The translations under genes and the position numbers were made by a program. Below are positions 34,750-44,504 of a stretch of 64,000 bases of DNA, piece by piece (the first letter of the stretch is position 1; each line of letters starts with the position of its first letter). The stretch is from Psychrobacillus sp044762655. Lineage in GTDB: Bacteria > Bacillota > Bacilli > Bacillales_A > Planococcaceae. Where the stretch lies: contig NZ_JBIWER010000001.1 in the NCBI RefSeq assembly GCF_044762655.1, forward strand, positions 434,001-498,000, given 5' to 3'. Under the pieces are notes generated by a model. It worked only from the letters and a program-made list of their open reading frames with translations. It had not been told where the DNA came from and made no database searches.

Positions 34750-35637
34750 TCAAACAATAGGGTACAATTTGTTGCAATCAATCCGGTTTAACCAGAATGA
34801 TGAATGCCCATTATTATAACCTTGCACCGTCGTAAATGCCCCAATAAAATTGTTACTCTTTAAAATAGGTTCTAATTGGCTAATCATCTGCTGGGTATTT
34901 TCTCCGCCACCAAAGGCAGGGGTGTACCATCTTGGAGTTATACCTAGTTCGTTCTTTATAAAACGGGCACAAGGTTCAATTTCATTCTCATAAAACAATT
35001 GAGCCTCCCCCCCATACGGAAGATGATTCACACAATGAACTCCAATAGACATTCCACTAGCTTTCATTTTCAAAAACTCACCCTTAGAGATATAAAAATC
35101 CTCAATAAACTTTTCTGTTGATCCATATAGCTCAAAAAGCTTTCCCTCAAGAAATTTGCGGCTTTGATTTTCCGACCATAAAAAGTTGAACACATACTTA
35201 TTATATCTTCTGTAAATACTTGGTTCGTACTGATAATAATCGCTTAATAGAGTTAAATCTGGAATATCGAAGCAAGCATTTAATTCTTTCCAAATTTCTT
35301 CATCTGAAAAGTTGGATAAAATCGTATGTACAAGATGAAAAATTGGGATTTTCTTTTCAACTAATGGTCCCGACATTACGGTAAAATAAGCCGGTATCCC
35401 CATCTCTGTGAGCATCTCAAAAGCATTGTAATATTGATCCTTTGTAGCATCATCAAATGATAATACACACTTGGGTTTACTGGATTTCTTCCCTAAATCA
35501 TCCGGGGTAACAATTTCATAGTTTTTAGCAGCCCACTCAACTTGGGCTCTGAATTCAGCAACTTCTATTGGGACGCTACCTATCCATTCCGATTTGTTTC
35601 GTACATAATGATACATAATGGCAATATCTTTATTCAT
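34750..35637 (-). CDS. Polysaccharide deacetylase-like (NodB fold) protein
   Basis: The 295-residue protein starts MNKDIAIMYHYVRNK, then shows the NodB-type first motif LSFDDATKDQYYNAF (Asp pair) and the zinc-binding HxxxH in GVHCVNH. It lacks the usual long signal peptide, so it probably works on cytoplasmic sugar intermediates or at the inner membrane face. It is the last gene of the FkbH-ACP-VOC-GNAT block, suggesting removal of an N-acetyl group before transfer of another acyl group; that is inference. Confidence 0.8.
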   Translation of the reverse strand: MNKDIAIMYHYVRNKSEWIGSVPIEVAEFRAQVEWAAKNYEIVTPDDLGKKSSKPKCVLSFDDATKDQYYNAFEMLTEMGIPAYFTVMSGPLVEKKIPIFHLVHTILSNFSDEEIWKELNACFDIPDLTLLSDYYQYEPSIYRRYNKYVFNFLWSENQSRKFLEGKLFELYGSTEKFIEDFYISKGEFLKMKASGMSIGVHCVNHLPYGGEAQLFYENEIEPCARFIKNELGITPRWYTPAFGGGENTQQMISQLEPILKSNNFIGAFTTVQGYNNGHSSFWLNRIDCNKLYPIV

Positions 35638-35653
35638 AATTACCTATCCTTTA

Positions 35654-36757
35654 TCAATTCGGTCGATCTTGATCCGAATCACTTTTTGTAACATACCATA
35701 GTTGATCCAACATTGGATTAACCTTATTTCGTAACTTCTCAGATAAATAAATTGCAGAAATCATTTGAGTATTTTCTAAATCTATCGGTTGAAACCTAGA
35801 TGGAACTACAAATTTATCATTGGAGGATTTTAGTATCCTTTTGAATCCAACAGATTCTAGCCCCCAGCTACTAATACTAGAGAAACAATAAAAGTCAAAG
35901 AATAAGATTTTCGGGTCTAATTGAATAATTTTGTTAGATAAAGAAACTGCACTATCTTGATCAGTAGCCATAAACTCTACAATTCTTCCTAGTTTATATC
36001 CGCCCTCAATTTGTTCAATTCTAACAACCGCTAAACCTTTATAAATACTATTTTCACTACAAGCAATTACTTTATAATCAAAAGTAGGGTGTTCAAAATA
36101 ACGCCATTTCAGAAATAAATAATTTCTAGCTATACCTATAGATTTCTTAGCAAATGAACCCCAGTAAAAATCATTCCAGGAAGCTTCATTTAAATCGTCC
36201 AATATATCGCATTTATAAGAAGTAGATACTTCATATGGCTCTACTTCTTTCCAATAACGAAGTGAAGTTGTATCTCCATTTAGCATAATTTGGGCAGTTT
36301 TACCCTTATTCAAAACGCCAATCCATCTTGGTGTGTCTTCTTGAACATTCCAACGCATTAACTTATAAATCTTAGATCCATCTGCGCTAACACCTAAAGA
36401 TAGAATCATATCTGGATTTAAATTTTGAACAAAATTAATCAAAGCTAATCCCGCTCCAGAAGCCCTATGTTCAGGAGCAACAATCCAATTTGTTAGACAA
36501 CATCCAAGACCTTTCTTCCCTACTTGATTGAACTGAAAGGGCATGATTCCTAATAATCCGATAACTTCTTTCCCTTCCCAAGCACCTAAAAAGCTGAAAT
36601 GTCCATCTTTCACAATTAAATTCGTATTTGGATTGGAATGAAACATATACTTTAATAATTCCTCATCACGCGACAAGATATGATTTTTCGACCAAAGAAC
36701 ATCAATTGCACTTTTCAACACTTCTATCTCATCTAGTCTAAAAAAACGAATATCCAT
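35654..36757 (-). CDS. GNAT-fold acyltransferase, large
   Basis: The 367-residue protein begins with a GNAT-like half (about 1-130: VIGLLGIMPFQFNQVGKKGL; CCLTNWIVAPEHRASGAGLA, with RASGAGLAL near the expected acyl-CoA loop). The second half is less clear and may be a second GNAT domain. Its place next to an acyl carrier protein suggests it takes an acyl group from ACP and puts it on a sugar amine. The specific substrate is unknown. Confidence 0.7.
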   Translation of the reverse strand: MDIRFFRLDEIEVLKSAIDVLWSKNHILSRDEELLKYMFHSNPNTNLIVKDGHFSFLGAWEGKEVIGLLGIMPFQFNQVGKKGLGCCLTNWIVAPEHRASGAGLALINFVQNLNPDMILSLGVSADGSKIYKLMRWNVQEDTPRWIGVLNKGKTAQIMLNGDTTSLRYWKEVEPYEVSTSYKCDILDDLNEASWNDFYWGSFAKKSIGIARNYLFLKWRYFEHPTFDYKVIACSENSIYKGLAVVRIEQIEGGYKLGRIVEFMATDQDSAVSLSNKIIQLDPKILFFDFYCFSSISSWGLESVGFKRILKSSNDKFVVPSRFQPIDLENTQMISAIYLSEKLRNKVNPMLDQLWYVTKSDSDQDRPN

Positions 36758-36784
36758 TTTTCCACCTTTTTCTACATATAAATG

Positions 36785-37189
36785 CTACTCTTCAATTAAC
36801 TCAATCAACATTTGCGTCCTTAAATATAGAAAAGCAATTTTACGCTGATCAAAAGCTATTGCCTCGACTGGTTTTACTACTAAGATAGCACCCTGCTCTT
36901 GTAAAAAATGAATAGCCTTTTCAATATCCCTTGTTGTAAAACATTGATGATACATTCGAATACCTTTTTTCAAGTAGTTATTAATAGGAGACTCTTTGTC
37001 TAACGGCTCTAATAGTTCTACTCGAAAGTGATTAATGACCATGAAAATACCTTTAACTTTTTGCGTTTTATCCACAAATATAGTTGATTCCTTCTTATAT
37101 CCAAGCATCTCATGCGAACGAATTTCAGTCTCTAGCTTTTTACAAGCTAATCCAATGTGATGAAAAGAAAATATTACATCATTACTCAT
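36785..37189 (-). CDS. VOC/glyoxalase-fold protein in acyl module
   Basis: The 134-residue protein looks like the methylmalonyl-CoA epimerase or glyoxalase I branch: FHHIGLACKKLETEIRSHEM at the start, VELLEPLDKESPI in the middle and IELIEE at the end. H10 or H11, E and H residues are candidate metal ligands. Such proteins beside FkbH and ACP genes may epimerise a 2-substituted acyl thioester; this is inference. It overlaps the ACP gene by 4 bases. Confidence 0.75.
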   Translation of the reverse strand: MSNDVIFSFHHIGLACKKLETEIRSHEMLGYKKESTIFVDKTQKVKGIFMVINHFRVELLEPLDKESPINNYLKKGIRMYHQCFTTRDIEKAIHFLQEQGAILVVKPVEAIAFDQRKIAFLYLRTQMLIELIEE

Positions 37190-37425
37190 TTACTATGCTT
37201 CTCTTCAACTAATTTATAAATATCTTCAGCATTCATAACTTTTGTCACTTCATCACTACTAAAGCGAATATCAAATTCTTCCTCAATGGCCATAATAATT
37301 TCTAAATGTTTTAAGGAATCCCATGTTGCATTACTTTCACGATCAAAAAGATTTGTATCACTAGCATTCACTTCTAAAGTTTCTGCAAGTATTTCATTAA
37401 TTTGCTGTTTCAATTCATTATTCAT
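37186..37425 (-). CDS. Acyl carrier protein (dedicated)
   Basis: The 79-residue protein has the phosphopantetheine site at the serine in TWDSLKHLEIIMAIEEEF, the standard DSL motif, and an acidic helical C-terminus. It is not the fatty acid synthesis ACP, given its place between FkbH and VOC genes. It overlaps fkbH by 8 bases, so expression is coupled. Confidence 0.92.
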   Translation of the reverse strand: MNNELKQQINEILAETLEVNASDTNLFDRESNATWDSLKHLEIIMAIEEEFDIRFSSDEVTKVMNAEDIYKLVEEKHSK

Positions 37426-39124
37426 AATGGGCTAAAACCTCCGCTGTATATAGTGCTAAACGATTTTCTAATAAACTTTGTACTTTAGCAATTTCTTGTT
37501 TTTCACCAACTTCGAGTGACAATAGCCAGTCCAAACCTGGTTTATTTTTCGGTCCTTCACTAAAATCAAATGAAATCGATTCTACACCAAATTGTTTCAA
37601 ACGATTCAATATGTGCAGCAATGCACTCGATTCTACTAAACGCCCTAAAGCTCTACAACTAAATAGTGTTTCTGTAATGATTACATGTTTATCTTGAAGC
37701 TTACAAACAAATATGCCAATGATTCCGCTATTACTTAAAATATCCGATAATCCAATTGTATAAATCCTTATTTGCTTGTCGTTTATAAAATGTTCTACTT
37801 CGTTAAGAGAGTATCTTTTTAACGCCAAATTAAACTGGTTCGTTTTATTACTTAACTCATAAACACGCTGAACATGATCAGGGTTATTTTCGTGAATCTC
37901 TATTTTCATTTTTAACGTTTCTAAATAAGCCGTTTCATTGGTTGCTGACGCAAGTAACTCGTCCCTTTTTTGGTTCGCCAAAATATCATCTTGTCTAAGA
38001 TTCGCTGCTGCATCATGTTTAAGTGTATAAAGTCCAGGGTAGTTTAGTAGACGATGAAACGTTTCTTTCCCTTCTACATCAGCTAAAATAACATGTAAAT
38101 TAGGAAGCTGTGTTTTGACTTGCGTAATTTCAGCCATATTATCATCTACAAATAATACTGCTGAGGCATCAATATTAATCCTTTGAATAATTGAGGAAAT
38201 ATTGGATGCTTTATCTTGCCAATTCGCTTTGATAAAAGTGAAGTCTTGTTCTGTTAATAAGAAATCTTTGCGTTTATTGAATAACTCCACAACATCTGCA
38301 TGTTCATTTTTAGAACTGATCGCTAAAATAATCCCGCTCTGTTTTAACGAAAGCAACGTTTTTTGAAGTGCAATATGTTCCTCTTTCAAACGAATGCCAT
38401 CATAACCATCCTCCCCTAATACACCTGAATACATTGTATTATCTAAATCCATAATAATCACTTTTAAGCGAGGACGGAAAATAGCAGGAAATAATTGCAA
38501 TCCCATATGTCTTGCGATATCAACTGTGAAATTATTGGAAAACGGATAGTTACTAATTTGATCGTTACGTAAATCATAAATAGCTATACCTTTTTTAGAA
38601 GCTAGAAAATCTAAATCAATGATTTCAAGCATCGTAATTTCCTCAGAAGCACGTTGTAATAAATCATTCAATTGTCTAAACCAATTTCTTCTACCTATAG
38701 ATGGAGATAATAATTGCTCTTCTTGTTCTAAAAAAGCTGGCCAATTATTGATTAATACCGGCTTATTCTGTCCACCAGCTTTAATTCTATTAATAACCCA
38801 ATCGACCGTCTCTCTCGGAGACATTTTATCCACATATAAACGCCAATCCATCCAAACAATTCGAATATCTGAATTTTCTTCAGAAGCGATTTGAGATAAT
38901 GCAGTATCATAATCAGAGTATGAAAAATGAGCTTGGGTATCCCAAATTTGCGTAAATGGAGATAACATGCTCTCGATATATTCGAAAGGGAGAGTTCGTA
39001 CGACTTCAACCTTTTTTACAATGTTGGTTTCAATCTGTACATACTCTTTCTTTAGCTGTCTTAAATTGATAATCTGATTTAATTTGTTCATATCTATTAA
39101 AAATTTATCGAATTGGAATTTCAT
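37418..39124 (-). CDS. FkbH-like HAD-family protein
   Basis: The 568-residue protein has an N-terminal partner region (about 1-205), a HAD-IIIC phosphatase-like domain with motif VIIMDLDNTMYSGVLGEDG (about 220-238) and a C-terminal GNAT-like region ending LYTAEVLAHYE. In polyketide and surface-glycan clusters FkbH proteins load a glyceryl or related three-carbon unit onto a stand-alone ACP. The chosen start is ATG 39124, with AGGTG 6 bases upstream; the frame opens at 39139. The ACP gene follows with overlap. Confidence 0.87.
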   Translation of the reverse strand: MKFQFDKFLIDMNKLNQIINLRQLKKEYVQIETNIVKKVEVVRTLPFEYIESMLSPFTQIWDTQAHFSYSDYDTALSQIASEENSDIRIVWMDWRLYVDKMSPRETVDWVINRIKAGGQNKPVLINNWPAFLEQEEQLLSPSIGRRNWFRQLNDLLQRASEEITMLEIIDLDFLASKKGIAIYDLRNDQISNYPFSNNFTVDIARHMGLQLFPAIFRPRLKVIIMDLDNTMYSGVLGEDGYDGIRLKEEHIALQKTLLSLKQSGIILAISSKNEHADVVELFNKRKDFLLTEQDFTFIKANWQDKASNISSIIQRINIDASAVLFVDDNMAEITQVKTQLPNLHVILADVEGKETFHRLLNYPGLYTLKHDAAANLRQDDILANQKRDELLASATNETAYLETLKMKIEIHENNPDHVQRVYELSNKTNQFNLALKRYSLNEVEHFINDKQIRIYTIGLSDILSNSGIIGIFVCKLQDKHVIITETLFSCRALGRLVESSALLHILNRLKQFGVESISFDFSEGPKNKPGLDWLLSLEVGEKQEIAKVQSLLENRLALYTAEVLAHYE

Positions 39125-39280
39125 TTTGTACACCTGCATTTTTTCTATTTTTTGGTATTATATATTTTTTTCAAAAAGCCCCTATAAAATATTAGCGTTA
39201 GAATTATTACATATGCTAGCTTCCCTTGAAATAAAACAATAAAAAGTCGAACAAAACTTTTTTAAACGGAAAATAAAATA

Positions 39281-39703
39281 CTACAATCTTAACTTATGTA
39301 GAACCTCATTTATTAATGTTGATGAAGTACCTTTATAGTAAGGAAAGAATATAATTTTTATTCCTTCTTTTTCAAATTCTTTCTCGTAATCTAACCATTT
39401 GTCTGTGTTGTACCAATCATCCCCTACAAACATATAGCTAGCCTTAAGTTTTTTACACATTTCTAACTTATCCATATTATCTTGAGCAACCACTGCATCA
39501 ACATATTTGAGACTTCTAATTATTTCAATACGCTCTTTGAAAGGAATAACAGCTTTCTTGTTCTTATAGGCTACTAATTCATCAGTTGTTACTCCCACTA
39601 TTAGCTTATCACACATATTTTTGGCATTTTTTAGTAAGTTTAAATGTCCTACATGAAAAAGATCGTAAACTCCTGCAGTATAGCCAATTACAAGTTTATT
39701 CAC
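39281..39703 (-). CDS. Glycerol-3-phosphate cytidylyltransferase-like (TagD family)
   Basis: The 140-residue protein has the cytidylyltransferase HxGH motif in GVYDLFHVGHLNLLKNAK and the family blocks DELVAYKNKKAVIPFKERIE and FVGDDWYNTDKW. TagD makes CDP-glycerol from CTP and glycerol 3-phosphate. I chose GTG 39703, with GGAG about 9 bases upstream. It follows asnB and lies near a TagB/TagF-like transferase, implying a glycerol-phosphate substituent on the glycan. Confidence 0.9.
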   Translation of the reverse strand: MNKLVIGYTAGVYDLFHVGHLNLLKNAKNMCDKLIVGVTTDELVAYKNKKAVIPFKERIEIIRSLKYVDAVVAQDNMDKLEMCKKLKASYMFVGDDWYNTDKWLDYEKEFEKEGIKIIFFPYYKGTSSTLINEVLHKLRL

Positions 39704-39705
39704 TT

Positions 39706-41523
39706 TTAATAGCTCCAATTCTTATTAAAGTATTCTCTTATAAATAATTCAACATTTAAAAACATCCAAATAATTTGACCAGATCTCTGATTAACTTTTG
39801 CATCTTCAATCAAAAATGTAAGTTTATCCTGTTCTAACCAATTAGACTCTTTTAAAATTTCTATTGCCATTTCACTTAATTCATTAAACCATTCGGATAA
39901 TGGCACTGGAAACCCTACTTTATTCCTATATATTACTTCGTATGGCAAATAATCTTCGGCAACTTTTTTCAAAATATATTTCGGTATATCTCTTTCCTCA
40001 CTATATAAATTAGCATCTTCAAACCTTGCAAGATGTTCATCATTTTCTGATACCCACCTTAATTTCAAGGTGTATGGAATATGTGTATTTACAAATTCTA
40101 TTAATTCATGATCTAAAAATGGTGGTCTAGCTTCAACCGAGGCTTTCATTGTGGTTGTATCAACTCTTTTCAGTAATCCTTTGACATGATAGTCTTGGAA
40201 AAATCTAAAAACAGATTCTTCATTATTATGATTGCTAAAGTCTTCTGAAATTTTACTATCGAAATATGCTCTCAAATTTTTAGATGTATTTAAATACTCA
40301 TCCCTAAAATCTCTTGATACATATTCATATTTTTTTATAAAATTATGATAAAAATCTACATCTTTAAGATTTTGATTATTATAATCAAACGGATATCTAT
40401 AGATTTTACCATAGCCTCCAAATAACTCGTCCGCACCCTCACCAGAAATAACAACCGTGATATCTCGGCTTAATTTTTCAGACATAATAGCTAAAGGGAT
40501 TTCATTAGGAACTCCTAATGGTGAATCACTGAATTTTATAAGTTTTGCCCACTCGTTGTAATAATCCGAGAAATCTAAAATTATTTTATGATGTGACGTC
40601 CCATACCGATTAGCAACAATATCTGAATAAACAAATTCATTATTATCTTGAAAACCAATGGTATAAGTTTGAAGCTTACGTTCACTATTTTTAGACAAAA
40701 TAGCAGTTGTAAGACTAGAATCGACGCCGCCACTTAAATATGCACCAACATTCACATCTGAAATCGCCCATCTTTTAATTGTCTTTTCTATTTCCTCTTT
40801 TGTTAATTGAATTAACGATTCTTCATCAAAAACAGTATCAAAATTGTGATGAGGTAATTCATAGTATTTTACATTTTCACATTTTAAATCTTTATCAAAA
40901 ATCAGGTACTCTCCACCACACACTTGAAAAATATTTTTAAAAAAAGTAAATGGTTCCCTTACATATCTATTACCTAAATATTCGTCTATAGCATCTTCAA
41001 ATAATTCTGGTTCATATAATCCACTATTCAAAATTGCTTTGATTTCGGAACCAAATATCAGTTTTTTTTTATCAACAGTATAATATAAAGGCTTAATACT
41101 CAAGCGATCTCTTATTAAATATGTTTGTTTCAATTCTCTATCATATAAAGCTATAGAAAACATTCCATTTGCATTTTCCAAAAACCAATTAATACCTTTT
41201 TCTTGTACTGAGGCCAAAATTACTTCAGTATCACCACTAGTTTGAAAAGAATAATTTAGCTCTTTCTTTATTTCTTTATAATTTAAGATTTCACCATTAA
41301 ATACTATACTCCATCTATTATTTTGGCTTGTCATAGGTTGATTAGAAGCTATCTCTAAATCAATAATTGATAATCTTGCATGTGCTAATATACAATTATC
41401 CTCTATTTTATTAACTTCTATATGGTCAGGTCCTCTATGTTTCAAAGACTGTATCATATTATATCCTCTTAATTCAATTTTATCTGTATAGTCTATTCCA
41501 ACAATACCAGCTATACCGCACAT
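39706..41523 (-). CDS. Asparagine synthase (glutamine-hydrolysing) homologue
   Basis: The 605-residue protein has the N-terminal glutaminase with nucleophile C2 (MCGIAGIVGID) and the synthetase PP-loop SGGVDSS at 264-270. Its size matches AsnB. In surface polysaccharide clusters such enzymes often amidate uronic acids or other glycan carboxylates rather than aspartate; the location here supports that, as an inference. Confidence 0.9.
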   Translation of the reverse strand: MCGIAGIVGIDYTDKIELRGYNMIQSLKHRGPDHIEVNKIEDNCILAHARLSIIDLEIASNQPMTSQNNRWSIVFNGEILNYKEIKKELNYSFQTSGDTEVILASVQEKGINWFLENANGMFSIALYDRELKQTYLIRDRLSIKPLYYTVDKKKLIFGSEIKAILNSGLYEPELFEDAIDEYLGNRYVREPFTFFKNIFQVCGGEYLIFDKDLKCENVKYYELPHHNFDTVFDEESLIQLTKEEIEKTIKRWAISDVNVGAYLSGGVDSSLTTAILSKNSERKLQTYTIGFQDNNEFVYSDIVANRYGTSHHKIILDFSDYYNEWAKLIKFSDSPLGVPNEIPLAIMSEKLSRDITVVISGEGADELFGGYGKIYRYPFDYNNQNLKDVDFYHNFIKKYEYVSRDFRDEYLNTSKNLRAYFDSKISEDFSNHNNEESVFRFFQDYHVKGLLKRVDTTTMKASVEARPPFLDHELIEFVNTHIPYTLKLRWVSENDEHLARFEDANLYSEERDIPKYILKKVAEDYLPYEVIYRNKVGFPVPLSEWFNELSEMAIEILKESNWLEQDKLTFLIEDAKVNQRSGQIIWMFLNVELFIREYFNKNWSY

Positions 41524-41784
41524 AATGAGTTTCCCTTCTTAAACATTCTAAGATTTAATCTTTGATCTTTTTAGTTTTAGTATTTTTAAAATATATCTCT
41601 AGTAATATTCTTACTATTTAATTTAGTTATACAAGACTGTATGATTAATTTAATTTAAAAGTACCTTATTCTATTTCACTCACTTAATTTTTTATATAGT
41701 ATTTTTTGTAATTCTGGAACAACATTTATTGTAATTATCTATCATGATTACCTAGTATAATATAGTAATATTTTTGATAAGAAG

Positions 41785-43224
41785 CTAATTTTTCAATCTA
41801 ATTATATCTATATTTTTGGTAATCACCTGATCTATTTCATTCCATACTCTCACTGATGATTGATTATCTTTATACTTATGTACAATATCACAAAGTTTTT
41901 TCCTATCTTCTGAAAAATTATCTTTCGTAAAAAATAATGTATTTATTTCCTTAATGAACCCCTCCATATTGTAAACTTTTGCACCAGGAGTAATAATTTC
42001 ATGAGTGTCTATCAAAAAACCCCTTTTTTCCGAGTATTCATTATAATCAGACATCGTGAAAATGATAGGTAAATCTATTAATAAAGTATCAAAATAAACT
42101 GAAGAATAATCAGTTATTATTAACTTAGCGCATGAAAGGAGTTCATATAAATGAATCTTTCTCTTTTCTAATTGTGTGTCTGATAACAAAATTATTGTTT
42201 CATTATCAAATACTTCGCTATCCATGAATTTTTTCTGTTCATACGGATGCAATTTTACTATCAAAACAAAGTTATTACGCTTAAGATATTTTTTTAACAC
42301 ATCTAAGTCTTCATCTATGAAACCAAATAATCCTGTGAATTTAGAAGAATCCAACTCCGATTTTCCTCCATTTCTCCAAGTTGGCATATAAAATAAACAC
42401 TTTTTACCTTTCAAATTAGAGTAAGTCAAGTTTTCTAACTTCTCAATACCTCCGCCACTAAATAAAAAATCGTTTCTAGGCATTCCAGTTATCCTATACC
42501 TGTCAATTTCTGCGGGATAACAACTGTTCAATACAGTTGTATAAAACTCAGAATAAGAACAAATTAATTGAGTATATTTTTTATAATTTTGAGAGAGTGA
42601 TTTTAAAATAAGATTATCACTTGATTTATGTCTAAATCCAACTTGTTTAATTGGAAATCCATGCCATAATTCAATGTTGATTTTTCTGTTTGTATATATT
42701 CCCTCAAGATTTGAAGAACATATCACATCATAATCCTTCAATTTTTTAATTTCATTCGATTCGATTATATCAACATTATATTTATTTAATATATCTTTAG
42801 GTACCTTTTTATACAATGGGTAGCCATTATAACCAGAGTAACCTTTATTTACTAATGCTATTTTTATCTTTTCATGGTAACCTCTATTTTCTTTATACAG
42901 GCCATTTAATTTGTATTGAAGATTTTCCTCTTTAAAAGTTGACAACGCCTCCTTTAAGTAAACAGGAATTATACATTCTTCTTTTATCCCCATTTCTTTT
43001 AATCTACAAAATATTTCTACTACATGTTGACTTGCTATTAATATTAAGTCATAATCTTTATTTACTATTTCTTCAGGTTTAATAATTTTTTTGTTATGAA
43101 ATGTTAATCCTTGTTTTCGGATATCATTATCTGAAAACGCAATTATTTCTATTTTTTCTTCATCTAATTCTTGAATAATATTATTAGCGCCGCTCCCTGT
43201 TCCGAAAATAATAATTTTCTTCAT
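41785..43224 (-). CDS. TagB/TagF-like CDP-alditol phosphotransferase with N-terminal Rossmann-like domain
   Basis: The 479-residue protein begins with a nucleotide-binding-like domain (about 1-100, KKIIIFGTGSGANNIIQEL, then EIIAFSDNDIRKQG and DLILIASQH). The catalytic CDP-glycerol glycerophosphotransferase domain follows (about 115-465), with IELWHGFPIKQVGFRHKSSD, MPRNDFLF, KKCLFYMPTWRNG, LIVKLHPYEQ and IITDYSSVYFD. The family transfers glycerol- or ribitol-phosphate from CDP-alditols to glycans. Given TagD and TarIJ in the island it may use either donor. Base composition is very AT-rich. Confidence 0.88.
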   Translation of the reverse strand: MKKIIIFGTGSGANNIIQELDEEKIEIIAFSDNDIRKQGLTFHNKKIIKPEEIVNKDYDLILIASQHVVEIFCRLKEMGIKEECIIPVYLKEALSTFKEENLQYKLNGLYKENRGYHEKIKIALVNKGYSGYNGYPLYKKVPKDILNKYNVDIIESNEIKKLKDYDVICSSNLEGIYTNRKINIELWHGFPIKQVGFRHKSSDNLILKSLSQNYKKYTQLICSYSEFYTTVLNSCYPAEIDRYRITGMPRNDFLFSGGGIEKLENLTYSNLKGKKCLFYMPTWRNGGKSELDSSKFTGLFGFIDEDLDVLKKYLKRNNFVLIVKLHPYEQKKFMDSEVFDNETIILLSDTQLEKRKIHLYELLSCAKLIITDYSSVYFDTLLIDLPIIFTMSDYNEYSEKRGFLIDTHEIITPGAKVYNMEGFIKEINTLFFTKDNFSEDRKKLCDIVHKYKDNQSSVRVWNEIDQVITKNIDIIRLKN

Positions 43225-43387
43225 CCTAAAATCTCCTTAATGTAATATAGAAAAGCTATTAATTCTTGTTACTTGAATTAATAGCCTCAATATAAATAAT
43301 ACAAGAAACTGTAAATCAATTTAATTAATCAATAAATTTTGAAATAGATATTCATATGGATAATATATTCAAAATTAACAATATTAA

Positions 43388-44479
43388 TTATAAAAAGTTA
43401 TTTAATGCCTTTATTATCTCATTTGTCTCTTCTATTGTTTGAACTTGTGATAAAGGTAAGCTAAGGACTTCTGAATGAATTTGTTCAGAAATCGGTAACT
43501 TCATTTCAGAAATATCATTATATGCTTTTTGTTGATGAGGAGGAATTGGATAATGAATAATTGTCTGTATCCCCTTCTCTTGTAAGTATTTCTGCAAACG
43601 ATTTCTTTCTCCCGTGCGAATTACGAATACATGCCAAACCGCTTGCTCCCAATCTATTGGATATGAAGGTAATGTAATAAGTGGATTTTTGATACCCAAT
43701 AAGTATGCCTTAGCAATCTCCCTTCTTTTTTCATTATCTCTATCTAAAAATGGTAATTTAGCTCTTAAAAACGCAGCTTGTATTTCATCTAATCGATGAT
43801 TATTTCCTTTGTATAAATTTTCATATTTTATATGAGAGCCATAATTTCTTAATGCTCTCAACCGCTGATCTAAACTAGCATCATTAGTTGTAATTGCTCC
43901 CGCATCCCCCAAAGCTCCGAGGTTCTTACCTGGATAAAAACTAAATCCTGCTGCATCACCTAAATTTCCTGTACGTTTTTCTCTATATTTTGCTCCATGG
44001 GCCTGTGCTGCATCTTCAATAACTTTTAAATTATGATTTTGTGCTATTTCGCAAATTTTATCCATACTATCTACTAAACCATATAAATGCACCGTAATTA
44101 TTGCCCTAGTAGATTTAGTTATTTTTTCTTCTATTAAGGTAGGATCAATTAAATAGTTATCTAGGGATGGTTCTACTAAAATTGGTGTAGCACCTACTTC
44201 TGAAATGGCTAAAATAGTTGCTATATATGTGTTTGAAGGAACAATTACTTCATCACCAGGTCCAATATTGTAAGCTTGCAAAATCAGTTTCAAAGCATCT
44301 AAACCATTACTGACCCCGATGCAGAATTGTGTACCACAATACTTAGCAAACTCCTTTTCAAATTGTTCAATTTCTGACCCTAATATATACCAGCCGCTAT
44401 TAATGACTCGTTTAGCAGCTATATTTAATTCACTTGAGTATTGTTCATTTATTTTTTTTAAATCTAAAAATGGAATCAA
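43388..44479 (-). CDS. DegT/DnrJ/EryC1 sugar aminotransferase (FdtB/QdtB-like)
   Basis: The 363-residue PLP enzyme has the family motifs IPFLDLKKINEQY, VIEDAAQAHGAKYR and the lysine region FSFYPGKNLGALGDAG. With the FdtA-like isomerase nearby it would aminate C-3 of dTDP-3-keto-6-deoxyhexose. The start is TTG after GGAGGGA. Confidence 0.92.
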   Translation of the reverse strand: MIPFLDLKKINEQYSSELNIAAKRVINSGWYILGSEIEQFEKEFAKYCGTQFCIGVSNGLDALKLILQAYNIGPGDEVIVPSNTYIATILAISEVGATPILVEPSLDNYLIDPTLIEEKITKSTRAIITVHLYGLVDSMDKICEIAQNHNLKVIEDAAQAHGAKYREKRTGNLGDAAGFSFYPGKNLGALGDAGAITTNDASLDQRLRALRNYGSHIKYENLYKGNNHRLDEIQAAFLRAKLPFLDRDNEKRREIAKAYLLGIKNPLITLPSYPIDWEQAVWHVFVIRTGERNRLQKYLQEKGIQTIIHYPIPPHQQKAYNDISEMKLPISEQIHSEVLSLPLSQVQTIEETNEIIKALNNFL

Positions 44480-44504
44480 AAACTATCCCTCCATTTAAAA
44501 TACT

